Assembly: GCA_014529385.2 (NCBI GenBank)
Contig: CM043961.1
Span: 18,456,478-18,520,477 of the forward strand
Source: Adiantum capillus-veneris
Taxonomy: Eukaryota > Streptophyta > Polypodiopsida > Polypodiales > Pteridaceae
Direction of reading: 5' to 3'
DNA length: 64,000 bases
Below are positions 55,718 through 64,000 of the stretch, piece by piece. A program made the position numbers and the translations under genes. Position 1 is the first letter of the stretch; every line of letters begins with the position of its first letter. A model generated the notes under the pieces. It did not search any database, had not been told where the DNA came from, and worked only from the letters and a program-made list of their open reading frames with translations.

Positions 55718-58006
55718 ATGGCTGACAATATTAAAGAGAGTGAAATTAATGTTGATAACTTTGATTTTGCTCATGAGCAAGCTACTAATGATGCTTCAAT
55801 GCTTGTTAATTATCTTGTTTCTAGGCTTCAACAAGCCATGGGCAATCCATCTCTCCAAAGTGAAGTGCAACGGCAGCTCCGTGCTCACGGGATTCTCCAA
55901 GCTCATCACCATGACGAGAGAACACCTAGGAAGCCTCCTTGTGAGACTACCAAAAGAGGTCTTTCTCCGATTCGGGAAGAAGAAGAGAATCCATATGAAG
56001 GGCTCAAGAACTTACTTCTTGATGATGCATCTCCTTCCCAAAGGAGAACTCAAGAGCCTCCACCGAAGGAACGAGAAAGAAGCGAGTCTCCCGCCACCTC
56101 GGCGGAGATGGCTCCACGAAGACGGCGGGCTAAACGCTCTCCATCACCACCAAAGCGGAGAAGACCATCACACTCTTCTCCACGCCATAATTCAAAGAGG
56201 GATGATAAAAAGCAAGAGAAGAAAAAGGCGAGAAAGAGGACACCCTCTTCTCCATCTTCTTCATCCTCTTCCTCTTATGAAAGCTATGGTGAAGACGACA
56301 AAGATCAAGACAAGAAAAAGGCGAGAAAGAGGTCACCCTCTTCTCCACCTTCTTCAAATTCTTCATCTTCTGAAGAAAGTGATGGTGCAACTTTTGAACC
56401 ATCAAAAAGAAGAGGCCATAGAAAATCCTATGCTGCATGGAAGAGGTCGTCCAAGCTGAAGAAATTCAAAGAGGGAGGGAAGAGCATCTCTTTCCTTACC
56501 TATGATGGCACCTTCGGTGCTACAGACAAAGTTTTGGCCTTTATCCAGCAATTCGATGCGGCGTTTGGAGATGAGGGCTTCACGGAGTCCTCTAAGCTAC
56601 ACCATGTAGCTATGCACTTTCAAAAGTCCGCCAGACAATGGTGGTCTAGCCTACGAGCCAACGGTGAAGCTCCACGAACATGGAAGGCTTTAAGAGCTTC
56701 CATTATGAAGCAGTTTTTGGCCACCGATGCCAAAGACAAAGTACTCACCGAATGGCGAAGCTTAAAGCTCTCTCCCAATGAATCCATCCACAAATATGTA
56801 GACAAGTTTTGGGACCTACAACTCAAAGCCACTGTCTTCAAAAAGTTGGATTTTGGAGAGCAAAAGCAACAATTTTGTGCGGGCTTAACCGAAGAAATGG
56901 CGGAGTATGTCAACTCCCAAAGGCCACGTACCATATCGGCGGTAATACACCATACTATGGTGGCCTCACGAATCAATTTCCAAACGGGGGGTAAAAGAAA
57001 TAATAAGCCCCCGGAAAACAAGGGTTCCAATGAGCCTAAGGGGAAGGACAATGTCCAAAAGTCTCCTAAGGGCAATTCCAACAAAGCTAAAGAGAAGGGA
57101 GTTTACAAAGGAAAGAATAAACTCTCTCCTGAAGAGCTTGAGCGTTATCGTAAAGATAACCGGTGTTTCAAGTGCGGCGAACAAGGGCATGCGTACCGCG
57201 CTTGTCCCCAAAAGAACAACCGCCAAGATCCTCCTAGAGCTTCTTTGGTTGAAATCCAAGAGGAGGAGATTCACCAAACTCACCACAAAGGATCTCCTCT
57301 ATGCCATGCTTGGGGAAAGGTAAGAGAACATGATGCTTTTATTCTCTTTGACCCTGGTTCTACTCACAATTTTATATCTATGGAGTTAGCCACCAAGCTA
57401 GGCATACAATCCTACGAGATGGGAGATATCCTACCCGCAGACAGTGCCTTCAAGGGGCAAGAAGCTTCAGTCACTCCCTTAATCGGGAAATTGAGGCTTC
57501 ATGTCCAAGGCTATGTGGACAAAGAGGACTTCTTTATCTCTCCTCTCAAGCATGAGGATGTAATCCTAGGGGCACCATGGTTTGACCGTCTGGCTGCCCA
57601 TGTTAAATTTCCTGAAAGGAGAATCTCCTTTAAGTTCAGGGAAAAGGACATGTATATAGATGCTAGGGAGATGGGTAACACCATCCCCATTGTACATACA
57701 CCAGCTTTCAACAAGTCAATAAAGAGCTCTATTTCCGTGTACATGATTTTTGTTAAAGATTCTCAAAATGAACCTAATGCTTTAGCAAAAAAAAATAAAA
57801 GCAACCAAAAGGAATTAGAGTTATCCAATTTTCTCAAGGGTTTCAAGATGTCTTTATTGACGACATCCCTTGTGAGCTACCTCCTAAACGAGGTAATGAC
57901 GACCATGCAATTGAACTTCTTCCAAGAAGTTCACCGCCTAACAAACCTCCTTATAGAGTTTCTCAAGCTCAACAAGAGGAGATTATGCGGCAAGTGCATG
58001 AGTTAA
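55718..58006 (+). CDS. gag: Chromovirus Gag-protease with SR-rich segment
   Basis: 762 aa from MADNIKESE. About 125-235 is a low-complexity Arg/Ser/Pro/Lys stretch (KRSPSPPKRRRPSHSSP) in which a KKARKR(T/S)PSSP(S/P)SS unit occurs twice. The capsid domain is at about 245-420 (FLTYDGTFGATDKVLAFIQQ, ARQWWSSL, EWRSLKLSPNESIHKYV). One canonical zinc knuckle near 483 (CFKCGEQGHAYRAC). Protease near 543 with FDPGSTHNFIS, Pro in place of Ser/Thr after the Asp, and VILGAPWF near 614. From about 57800 the true coding continues in the -1 frame, so the last 70 residues are probably not native. Confidence 0.88.
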   Translation: MADNIKESEINVDNFDFAHEQATNDASMLVNYLVSRLQQAMGNPSLQSEVQRQLRAHGILQAHHHDERTPRKPPCETTKRGLSPIREEEENPYEGLKNLLLDDASPSQRRTQEPPPKERERSESPATSAEMAPRRRRAKRSPSPPKRRRPSHSSPRHNSKRDDKKQEKKKARKRTPSSPSSSSSSSYESYGEDDKDQDKKKARKRSPSSPPSSNSSSSEESDGATFEPSKRRGHRKSYAAWKRSSKLKKFKEGGKSISFLTYDGTFGATDKVLAFIQQFDAAFGDEGFTESSKLHHVAMHFQKSARQWWSSLRANGEAPRTWKALRASIMKQFLATDAKDKVLTEWRSLKLSPNESIHKYVDKFWDLQLKATVFKKLDFGEQKQQFCAGLTEEMAEYVNSQRPRTISAVIHHTMVASRINFQTGGKRNNKPPENKGSNEPKGKDNVQKSPKGNSNKAKEKGVYKGKNKLSPEELERYRKDNRCFKCGEQGHAYRACPQKNNRQDPPRASLVEIQEEEIHQTHHKGSPLCHAWGKVREHDAFILFDPGSTHNFISMELATKLGIQSYEMGDILPADSAFKGQEASVTPLIGKLRLHVQGYVDKEDFFISPLKHEDVILGAPWFDRLAAHVKFPERRISFKFREKDMYIDAREMGNTIPIVHTPAFNKSIKSSISVYMIFVKDSQNEPNALAKKNKSNQKELELSNFLKGFKMSLLTTSLVSYLLNEVMTTMQLNFFQEVHRLTNLLIEFLKLNKRRLCGKCMS

Positions 58007-59421
58007 TTGAGAAGGGCATGGTTAGGCCTAGCTCATCTCCATTTTGCTCACCTGTGCTATTAGTGCAAAAGAAAGACGGCACATATCGTATGTGTGTCGA
58101 CTATAGAGCACTAAATAGGATCACTATCAAGAATAGGTTTCCCGTTCCACGGGTAGAAGACCTATTTGATAAGCTACAAGGATCGACCTACTTCAGTAGG
58201 ATTGACCTAAAAAGTGGCTATCATCAAATAAGGATAGTTGATCAAGACATTGTAAAGACCGCATTTCGTACTACATTTGGTCTTTATGAATATATTGTCA
58301 TGCCTTTTGGCTTGACTAATGCACCATCCACATTCAACCGCTTGATGGAAAAGCTGTTCAGGCCTCATCGAACCTTCACTGGAGTGTTCTTTGATGATAT
58401 TATCATCTACTCTAATTCATTAGAGGAACACAAGCAACACCTCCAGGTAATATTTCAAGTTTTAAGAGAGAATAAACTTTATGTTAATCGAAAGAAAAGT
58501 GAATTTTTCTTGCAAGAGATTCAATATTTAGGTCACATTATCTCTCAAGATGGAATCCAAATGGATCCATCCAAGTTAGAGGTAATAAAAGGATGGCCTA
58601 AACCAAGGAATCTTCATGAACTAAGAAGCTTTATAGGTATGTGTGCATACTATAGACGCTTCATAGAAAAGTTCTCACAAATTGCGGGACCATTACATGA
58701 CCTAACAAAGAAAAATGTTAGGTATACGTGGTCTGCTAAGGAGAACAATGCTTTCGAAAAGCTTAAAGAAAAGCTTATCTCTCAACCTGTGCTTACACTA
58801 CCGGATCTCTCAAAACCATTTGAGGTCCAATGTGATGCTTGTGGTGATTGCCTTGGGGCTGTTCTGCTCCAAGAAGGGCACGCCATAGGCTATGAGAGTC
58901 GAAGGCTCGACCCTGTTGAGCAAGCTCTAGGCATATACGAAAAAGAACTCCTTGCAGTTCTACATGCCTTAGACTCATGGAAGCACTATTTATTGGGGAC
59001 TCCTTTCATTCTGCGAACGGATCACCAAAGTCCTAAGTACTTCATGACGCAGACCAAGCTCTCCGACAAACAAATGAGGTGGGCAAATTTCCTTTCGCAA
59101 TTTCATTTTCATATTGCTCACATTGCTGGCAAGCATAATCAAGTAGCCGATGCACTCTCAAGACGACCGAGAGTGAATGCGGTTTCCATAGCAACTCACA
59201 ATGATCTATCTTTAATGATAGATGAGTATGCTATTGATCCCGATTTTAGAGATGTGATTTCAGCCCTTGCATTAGGGAAGAAAGAAGAACCATTTACTTT
59301 ACAAGATGGTTATCTTCTCTATGGCAATAGACTATGCGTTACTAACTCACTACGTGAGAAAGTAATGTATGAATCTCATGCTCCCCATATGCGGGGCATA
59401 GAGGGATTCAGTCTACCCTAA
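57799..59421 (+). CDS. pol: Chromovirus reverse transcriptase-RNase H
   Basis: Frame open from 57799; the Met at 57985 is internal. It overlaps gag by about 200 bp in the -1 frame: QGFQDVFIDDIPCELPPKRG, then VHELIEKGMVRPSSSPFCSP, KDGTYRMCVDYRALN, RIDLKSGYHQIRI, MPFGLTNAPSTFNRLM and catalytic VFFDDIIIYSN (about 58390). RNase H: QCDACGDCLGAVLL, IYEKELLAVLHAL, RTDHQS, NQVADALSRR, all four acidic sites present. It ends near 59395 in a frameshift; the integrase frame continues. Whether the -1 step is programmed or a mutation is unclear. Confidence 0.9.
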   Translation, partial: KQPKGIRVIQFSQGFQDVFIDDIPCELPPKRGNDDHAIELLPRSSPPNKPPYRVSQAQQEEIMRQVHELIEKGMVRPSSSPFCSPVLLVQKKDGTYRMCVDYRALNRITIKNRFPVPRVEDLFDKLQGSTYFSRIDLKSGYHQIRIVDQDIVKTAFRTTFGLYEYIVMPFGLTNAPSTFNRLMEKLFRPHRTFTGVFFDDIIIYSNSLEEHKQHLQVIFQVLRENKLYVNRKKSEFFLQEIQYLGHIISQDGIQMDPSKLEVIKGWPKPRNLHELRSFIGMCAYYRRFIEKFSQIAGPLHDLTKKNVRYTWSAKENNAFEKLKEKLISQPVLTLPDLSKPFEVQCDACGDCLGAVLLQEGHAIGYESRRLDPVEQALGIYEKELLAVLHALDSWKHYLLGTPFILRTDHQSPKYFMTQTKLSDKQMRWANFLSQFHFHIAHIAGKHNQVADALSRRPRVNAVSIATHNDLSLMIDEYAIDPDFRDVISALALGKKEEPFTLQDGYLLYGNRLCVTNSLREKVMYESHAPHMRGIEGFSLP

Positions 59422-60665
59422 AGGGAATTGAAACATATTTCTATTGGCCTACCATGAAAGTGAACATACATGAGTATGTTTCCAAATGTGTGGTACGTCA
59501 AAAGACAAAATTTGATAGAGGGAAGCAACTTGGATTGCTTCAACCCTTGCCAATCCCTAATTCACCGTGGGAGAGCATATCCATGGATTTTATCTTTGGA
59601 TTGCCTAAGTCTATCCATGGGAATACGGGAATATGGACGATAGTAGACAGGTTCAGTAAACAAGCTCATTTTATACCTGTCAAAAAGACTATCAAAGCCC
59701 ATCAAATGGCAATCCTCTTCATTTCACAAATTTTCAAGTACCATAGCTTGCCAATGTCCATAGTGTCGGATAGAGATCCTAGAATGACCAGTAATTTCTG
59801 GAAGGGTCTCTTTGAGAATTTAGGAACAAGGCTAAACTTCTCTTCGGCCTATCATCCACAAACTGATGGCCAAAGTGAAATAGCTAACCTAACTATTCTC
59901 GATCTACTAAAAGCCTATGTAACGGAAGTAGATCAAAGATCCCAATGGGAGAAGTACTTACCCTTAGTAGAGTATGCTTACAATAACACTGTACATACTT
60001 CTACAGGAAAAGCACCTTTCGAGGTAATTGAGAGAAGGTCAAAAAGTCCCTTGCTACTTAAGGTACATGGGAAGATCTTCGCTGCAGATGAGTATAGCCG
60101 AGACCTACAAGAATCTTTCCAAAAGATTAAGGATGCTATCTCTATCTCACAGCAAAGGCAAAAGGCTGCTGCTGACAAGCACAGAAGAGCCCAAGCCTTT
60201 AAAGAAAACGATTGGGTCTTGTTAAAGTTTCCTAAGGCTCGATTAAGGCACACTACGGGCAAGAATCCTACGGGTCACCAAAAGTACTATGCTAAACTAG
60301 CAAAAAGGTACTATGGTCCCTTCCAGATTCTTAGGCCAATCAATGAGATGGCCTATCAACTTAAGTTGCCCAATCATTGGCTCATACACAATGCTTTTCA
60401 TGTGAGCCTCTTAAAGCCTTACAAAGGAGAGCCACCTCAAGAACCAACTATTGAAGACCCACCGGAGATCGAGGACCACGAGGAGGTGCTGCAGCCCGAG
60501 TCCATTCTCCGACATGAAGACAAGGTATTAAGAGGCGGTAAGACTATCAGACGATATCTTATTAAGTTTAAGAATTATCCTTTTGAAGATGCTAGATGGA
60601 TGCAAGGCATACAATTAAAGGATAACCTAAACCTTGTCAATGCTTACAATGCTTCCCAAGAGTAA
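59400..60665 (+). CDS. Chromovirus integrase with C-terminal chromodomain
   Basis: Met at 59454 is internal; homology starts at about 59397 (HRGIQSTLKG). The zinc-binding domain ends KCVVRQKTKF, with Arg where the last Cys belongs. Core D,D,E: SMDFIFGLP (about 44 from the Met), VSDRDPRM (about 105), DGQSEIAN (about 140). GPF module RYYGPFQILRPI and HNAFHVSLLKPYKGE. Chromodomain at about 345-395: PESILRHEDKVLRGGKTIRR, then YLIKFKNYPFEDARWM. Such domains target insertion to heterochromatin marks in other chromoviruses. The lost Cys would weaken the zinc finger. Confidence 0.92.
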   Translation, partial: RGIQSTLKGIETYFYWPTMKVNIHEYVSKCVVRQKTKFDRGKQLGLLQPLPIPNSPWESISMDFIFGLPKSIHGNTGIWTIVDRFSKQAHFIPVKKTIKAHQMAILFISQIFKYHSLPMSIVSDRDPRMTSNFWKGLFENLGTRLNFSSAYHPQTDGQSEIANLTILDLLKAYVTEVDQRSQWEKYLPLVEYAYNNTVHTSTGKAPFEVIERRSKSPLLLKVHGKIFAADEYSRDLQESFQKIKDAISISQQRQKAAADKHRRAQAFKENDWVLLKFPKARLRHTTGKNPTGHQKYYAKLAKRYYGPFQILRPINEMAYQLKLPNHWLIHNAFHVSLLKPYKGEPPQEPTIEDPPEIEDHEEVLQPESILRHEDKVLRGGKTIRRYLIKFKNYPFEDARWMQGIQLKDNLNLVNAYNASQE

Positions 60666-61022
60666 GCAAATGTACAAAATGTTAAAAATGAACAAAAATT
60701 TTTGTCTTATAAGACTCCCTTTTTCTTTATTTGTGCACAAAAATGAAGTAGTATGCATGCTTAGATCAAGTTTGCGGAGACGACGTCTCCCAAACACCAA
60801 GTAGAGCTTGTCACTCTACTATGGAAGACTGATAGGACTAATGTGCAGACATGCTTGCGGCAGCCTCAGGCTCTCAAGCGCCAAATGGACTAGTCATCCA
60901 TTATGGAATGATGTCGTAGGGTAACATAGGGATCCTCTACCCGCTAAGAAAAGGACTCATGCGTATGCTTTATCTTCTCTACACCATAGTCGAGGACGAC
61001 TATGATTTCAAGAGAGAGGTAA
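60666..61022 (+). other. Chromovirus 3' untranslated part and polypurine tract
   Basis: No ORF. It ends with AAGAGAGAGGTAA at 61010-61022, the plus-strand primer tract, directly before the LTR. Confidence 0.7.
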
Positions 61023-62614
61023 TGTCATAATAATCAATATCTAATTCTCCTAAATGATTTTCTCATATTAAACTGATCATTTAATGTGGGGAAGTGCCAA
61101 GGGAGAAAAAGCTAGAATATTGGTTAAGTTAGCAGACCGGCCACAGTAGGGATCCAAAGGAGGGAAAATAGGGATCCAAAGGGGGGGCCATCTGCAAAAG
61201 AGCCATGTGAAACAATGGGCCAAAAAGACCCTAAGGTTCAGCCCATTAAGACTTCCAAAATGCTAAGGTTCCAAAATTCAAAGGTTGTGTCCAAAGGTCA
61301 ACCCTAGGGAAAATTGGATGCTTAGTGTGTGCCCTAAAAGTCTTGCATATCCCTACATGGGAGGGGGCGAGCCCCAAAGCTAGGGATGAGAGAGAAAGCC
61401 ACACACACACACACAGGCTCCCTTTACACAAAGGGAATGAGGGACACATGTCAGCTCCCTAGGCCAGATGCCCACAAGGTGTGCCCAATTCCTATTGGAA
61501 GACCCTTGAAGTGGACCAATGAGAATTAAGCTAGAGTAAATCTAGTTTAATTAATTTAAAAAAATTTAATAAAAGAAACCAATAAGAATTAAGTGTCCTA
61601 GAAGACTGTTGGGCAGTCTCCCAAGGGGTCCAATGAGCATTCAGGAGCCCCATGGCTTGCCTGATTCCTATTGGCCAGGAGGCAAAGGGGTCCAATGAGA
61701 GTTTAGTTTAATTATTTAATTACCTAAAGCCTAAAGCTCTCACAAAGGGGAAAGGGGGACACATGTCAGAAGGCTATCACTTATGCTGCTTAATCCCTAT
61801 TGGCTTGACCTGGGGAGGTCCAATGAGGCAAAAGCCAGACTTACTTAGCAGCTAGGGCTCGCCCAAGAGAGGAGGGGGGCTGATTTTTGCTTGGATTGAC
61901 ACAACACTCTCACACTTGACCATGTGTGAAGGGAAAATACTCTATCTCCTCCCAAGCTTTAATGGAGATCTCATCTCCTACTCCAAGCTTGTGAGATAGA
62001 AGCCTACATCAACACTCTCTTGGCATGTGGATGCAAATCCAACCAAGAGCCAAGCTACAATGCATGCTCATCTTCTCTACCAAGCTAATTACTAAGCTAA
62101 GCTATGCTAATATGAGTGATTATGTGAGGAGATGTACTTCTTTCTCGTAAGATACTTCTTTTTCCTCTCAATCTACTCTCATACCCTGCTAGCTCTCACC
62201 ATCTTCGAAGGTGTGTGAGGTCTTGGGTCTGAGAACGGGGATAATTCAAGTTGTGTTTGATTAAGTGTTTTGCTTGGTGTATGAAGCTTCCATCTTCATT
62301 GCACTAGCTAGTCTTGAAGGAACACAAAGAATTGTATTGTACAATGTCTCTCTTGATGGGAGAAACCATAATACAAAGCCTTTTGGAGGGGGGACCGGCT
62401 CCATGCAAATCCGGTCCTCAACTGTTGTCAATAGCTTAATTTCTCTCTCTTTTGAAAGTATTGTCGATGCTATCTAACTAGGTGTTATGCTTTTTGTTGC
62501 TCTCTCCACCCAAGCACTCTTGTAATTCTCATTAGGAATCAACTCTAATGAAATGCCCACTATGTTCATGCTAAATTCCGCTACACAAAAGATTTTAGGC
62601 CATTAAATGTTACA
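61023..62614 (+). repeat. Chromovirus 3' LTR (1,592 bp)
   Basis: Nearly identical to 53716-55301; ends TGTTACA, followed by the target duplication TGTCT (62615-62619). Confidence 0.97.
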
Positions 62615-62619
62615 TGTCT

Positions 62620-63111
62620 CCAAATGTACTATGGGCACCCTCCATTCCGATTGAGGGGGGGAGTATATGCCTCATGAATTCAATGCATTTCTGGCTAGTC
62701 GTGGGATAAAACACCAATGTACAGTGCCTTATACACCTCAGCAAAATGGTGTTGCTGACAGGAAAAACAGGTCACTTATGGAAATGGCACAATGTATGGT
62801 CAAAAGTCAAGCTTTGCCACATTCTTTTTGGCTTGAGGCCATCATGTGTGCCACTTATGTACTAAACAGGTGTCCTTACTCTATATGAAGCATGGCATGA
62901 TAGAAAGCCTTCTATTAAGCACATGCATGTTTCTGGTTGTTTCGCATATGCTTTGGTGCCACAAACACAATGCAAACAATTGGATGATAAGGCTATCAAA
63001 TGTATTTTTGTTGGTAATAGTGCTAAAAGCAAAGGTTACAGGTTGTATCATCCGCAAACAAAACGAATTATGGTTTCACGGGATGTAGTGTTTACGGAAG
63101 ATTCTATTTAG
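62620..63111 (+). pseudogene. Copia integrase, second part
   Basis: Frame 3 from 62620: TLHSD, a TGA at 62652-62654, GGEYMPHEFNAFLASRGI, YTPQQNGVADRKN. The last motif is normally NGVAERKN; the catalytic Glu is Asp here (codon 62757-62759). After LNRCPYS a small deletion shifts to frame 1: EAWHDRKPSIKHMHVSGCF, KCIFVGNSAKSKGYRLY, up to TAG 63109-63111, probably a former Gln codon. Confidence 0.85.
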
Positions 63112-64000
63112 CCCTTGCTGCCATGTACTAGAGACAGTAATGTAAGCTCAAAGGACATTTATGACACTTTGTTGCCTCTTTTCAATGGTGGAAATACAAA
63201 TATAAGTTCCAATGAGGAAAATGTACAGCCTATGGGGGTTTCTGAAAATGTTACATATCAGCCTATTACTGATGCAGATGTACATGATGTACTTGATGAG
63301 GAAAGGGCTGAAAATGAGCAGGCTAGAGGTATGTCAAAATGGCTGGTGCACACTTTGCATGATAGTGAATTGGATGCATCTTTGTCTAGTTGTACTCGTT
63401 CAGGCTCTCGCCATGCATCTTATGCATCCGATTGTTATGTGTCTAGCTTACATGATGTTGAGGAGCCTCTGTCTTTTGATGAAGCACAGAATTCAAAAAA
63501 TTGGATGGCTACCATGCAATCAGAATATAATGCACTTATAGAAAATGACACATGGACTTTATGTGATTTGCCTCCTAGCAAAAAGGCCATTGGTACGAAG
63601 TGGGTTTACAAGTTGAAACGCAAGCCGGATGGTGAGATCGATCGCCATAAGGCTCGACTTGTTGCAAAGGGTTATGCACAACAAAAAGGCATAGATTATG
63701 AAGAGACTTTTTCTCCCACTTGTCGTAAGACTACTGTGCGTTTTCTATGTGCATTGGCAGCTCATTTTGGTTGGGATGTACATCAATTAGACATTGTGAC
63801 TGCTTTCCTGAATGGTGATATATTTGAGGAAGTTTATGTAGCGCAGCCTCGCGGTTTTGTCAAGAAAGGACAAGAGGACAAAGTGTACAAATGTAACACG
63901 GCTTTGTATGGGTTGAAGCAATCTCCTCGTGCTTGGTATGAGAAAGCTGACACTCATTTGGTCAAACAAGGCTTTCGTAACAACCCAACAGAAAGCACAT
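63112..64000 (+). pseudogene. pol: Copia reverse transcriptase, partial (runs off window)
   Basis: Open without a stop from 63112 to the window end. An acidic linker is followed by RT: NWMATMQSEYNALIENDTW, KKAIGTKWVYKLKRKPDGEI, RHKARLVAKGYAQQKGIDY, EETFSPTCRKTTVRFL, QLDIVTAFLNGDIFEEVYV and ALYGLKQSPRAWYEK. The catalytic YVDD lies beyond the edge. These are hallmark copia RT blocks. Confidence 0.92.

Larger units (their letters stand above)
53716..62614 (+). mobile_element. Chromovirus (Ty3/gypsy with chromodomain), young, nearly intact
   Basis: LTRs 53716-55301 and 61023-62614 differ by about four substitutions and a few small indels (eye count). Perfect TSD TGTCT. Initiator-Met primer site at 55303. 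Gag-protease ORF 55718-58006, RT-RNase H 57985-59421, integrase-chromodomain 59454-60665. The pol frame is -1 relative to gag, and a one-base loss near 59395 separates RNase H from integrase. Insertion into copia was recent; the copy itself is probably not autonomous because of the frameshift. Confidence 0.95.
52250..64000 (+). mobile_element. Ty1/copia element, 5'-truncated, split by a chromovirus, open at window end
   Basis: Gag, protease, GAG-pre-integrase and the integrase start lie at 52250-53715; the element resumes at 62620 with the rest of integrase and RT, running off the window. Removing the chromovirus plus one TGTCT copy restores a continuous frame (MAEN, then V-S-K-C). No 5' LTR or primer site remains; the left end is a GT tract. 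Frameshifts near 53530 and 62885, stops at 62652 and 63109. Order protease-integrase-RT identifies copia. Confidence 0.9.

Noticed and set aside
57786..57796. A9 run as a -1 slippery site for gag-pol
   Set aside because: The -1 frame meets a TAA at 57796-57798 directly after the run, so slippage there would terminate.

Overview
The window looks like nuclear DNA of a land plant with a large, repeat-rich genome. It is almost entirely LTR retrotransposons nested in one another, separated by long GA/CT and GT/CA microsatellites. I found no host gene, tRNA, rRNA or CRISPR array. The plant assignment rests on a chromovirus primed by initiator-Met tRNA, a Tat-type element with an extra archaeal-type RNase H, a tRNA-Asp primer site, and typical plant copia domains. 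The species cannot be read from the sequence; lineage names below are inferences from domain order.

Layout. (1) 1-2553: the 3' end of an element (pol tail, 3' untranslated part, polypurine tract) followed by an LTR (1499-2489) and a primer-site-like sequence, ending in a perfect 50-bp inverted repeat. (2) 2554-15401: a Tat-lineage Ty3/gypsy element with 2.69-kb LTRs (3083-5770 and 12712-15401). It is preceded by a second copy of its own integrase end and polypurine tract, so a tandem or recombinant array. (3) 15402-17931: a minus-strand gag-like remnant and microsatellites. (4) 17932-48255: a four-level nest. A minus-strand chromovirus-type LTR is split into 17932-18669 and about 47670-48255. 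Between the halves lies a decayed minus-strand gypsy element ('B-minus', 18670-47669) that kept its 3' LTR and lost its 5' end. B-minus itself holds a solo LTR (20591-21363) and a whole plus-strand relative ('B-plus', 29674-42723) with near-identical 5-bp target duplications. (5) 48256-52104: microsatellites and short tandem duplications, no gene. (6) 52105-64000: a 5'-truncated copia element interrupted by a very young chromovirus (53716-62614, perfect TSD TGTCT, LTRs nearly identical); copia resumes at 62620 and runs off the window.

How the genes work together. Each element encodes, or once encoded, Gag (particle), an aspartic protease, reverse transcriptase-RNase H (cDNA synthesis from a tRNA primer) and integrase. 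All but the chromovirus are clearly dead: stops at probable former Gln, Arg and Trp codons, frameshifts and internal deletions. The chromovirus is nearly intact but has a frameshift before integrase.

The most unusual content: both B elements carry a second retropepsin-like domain downstream of integrase, followed by a tail with repeated W-V-P-K motifs; B-minus has a tandemly duplicated integrase zinc-binding module; the Tat element has a duplicated, F-box-like set of ORFs ahead of gag; and the chromovirus Gag has a duplicated SR-rich segment. LTR divergences quoted are counts by eye.
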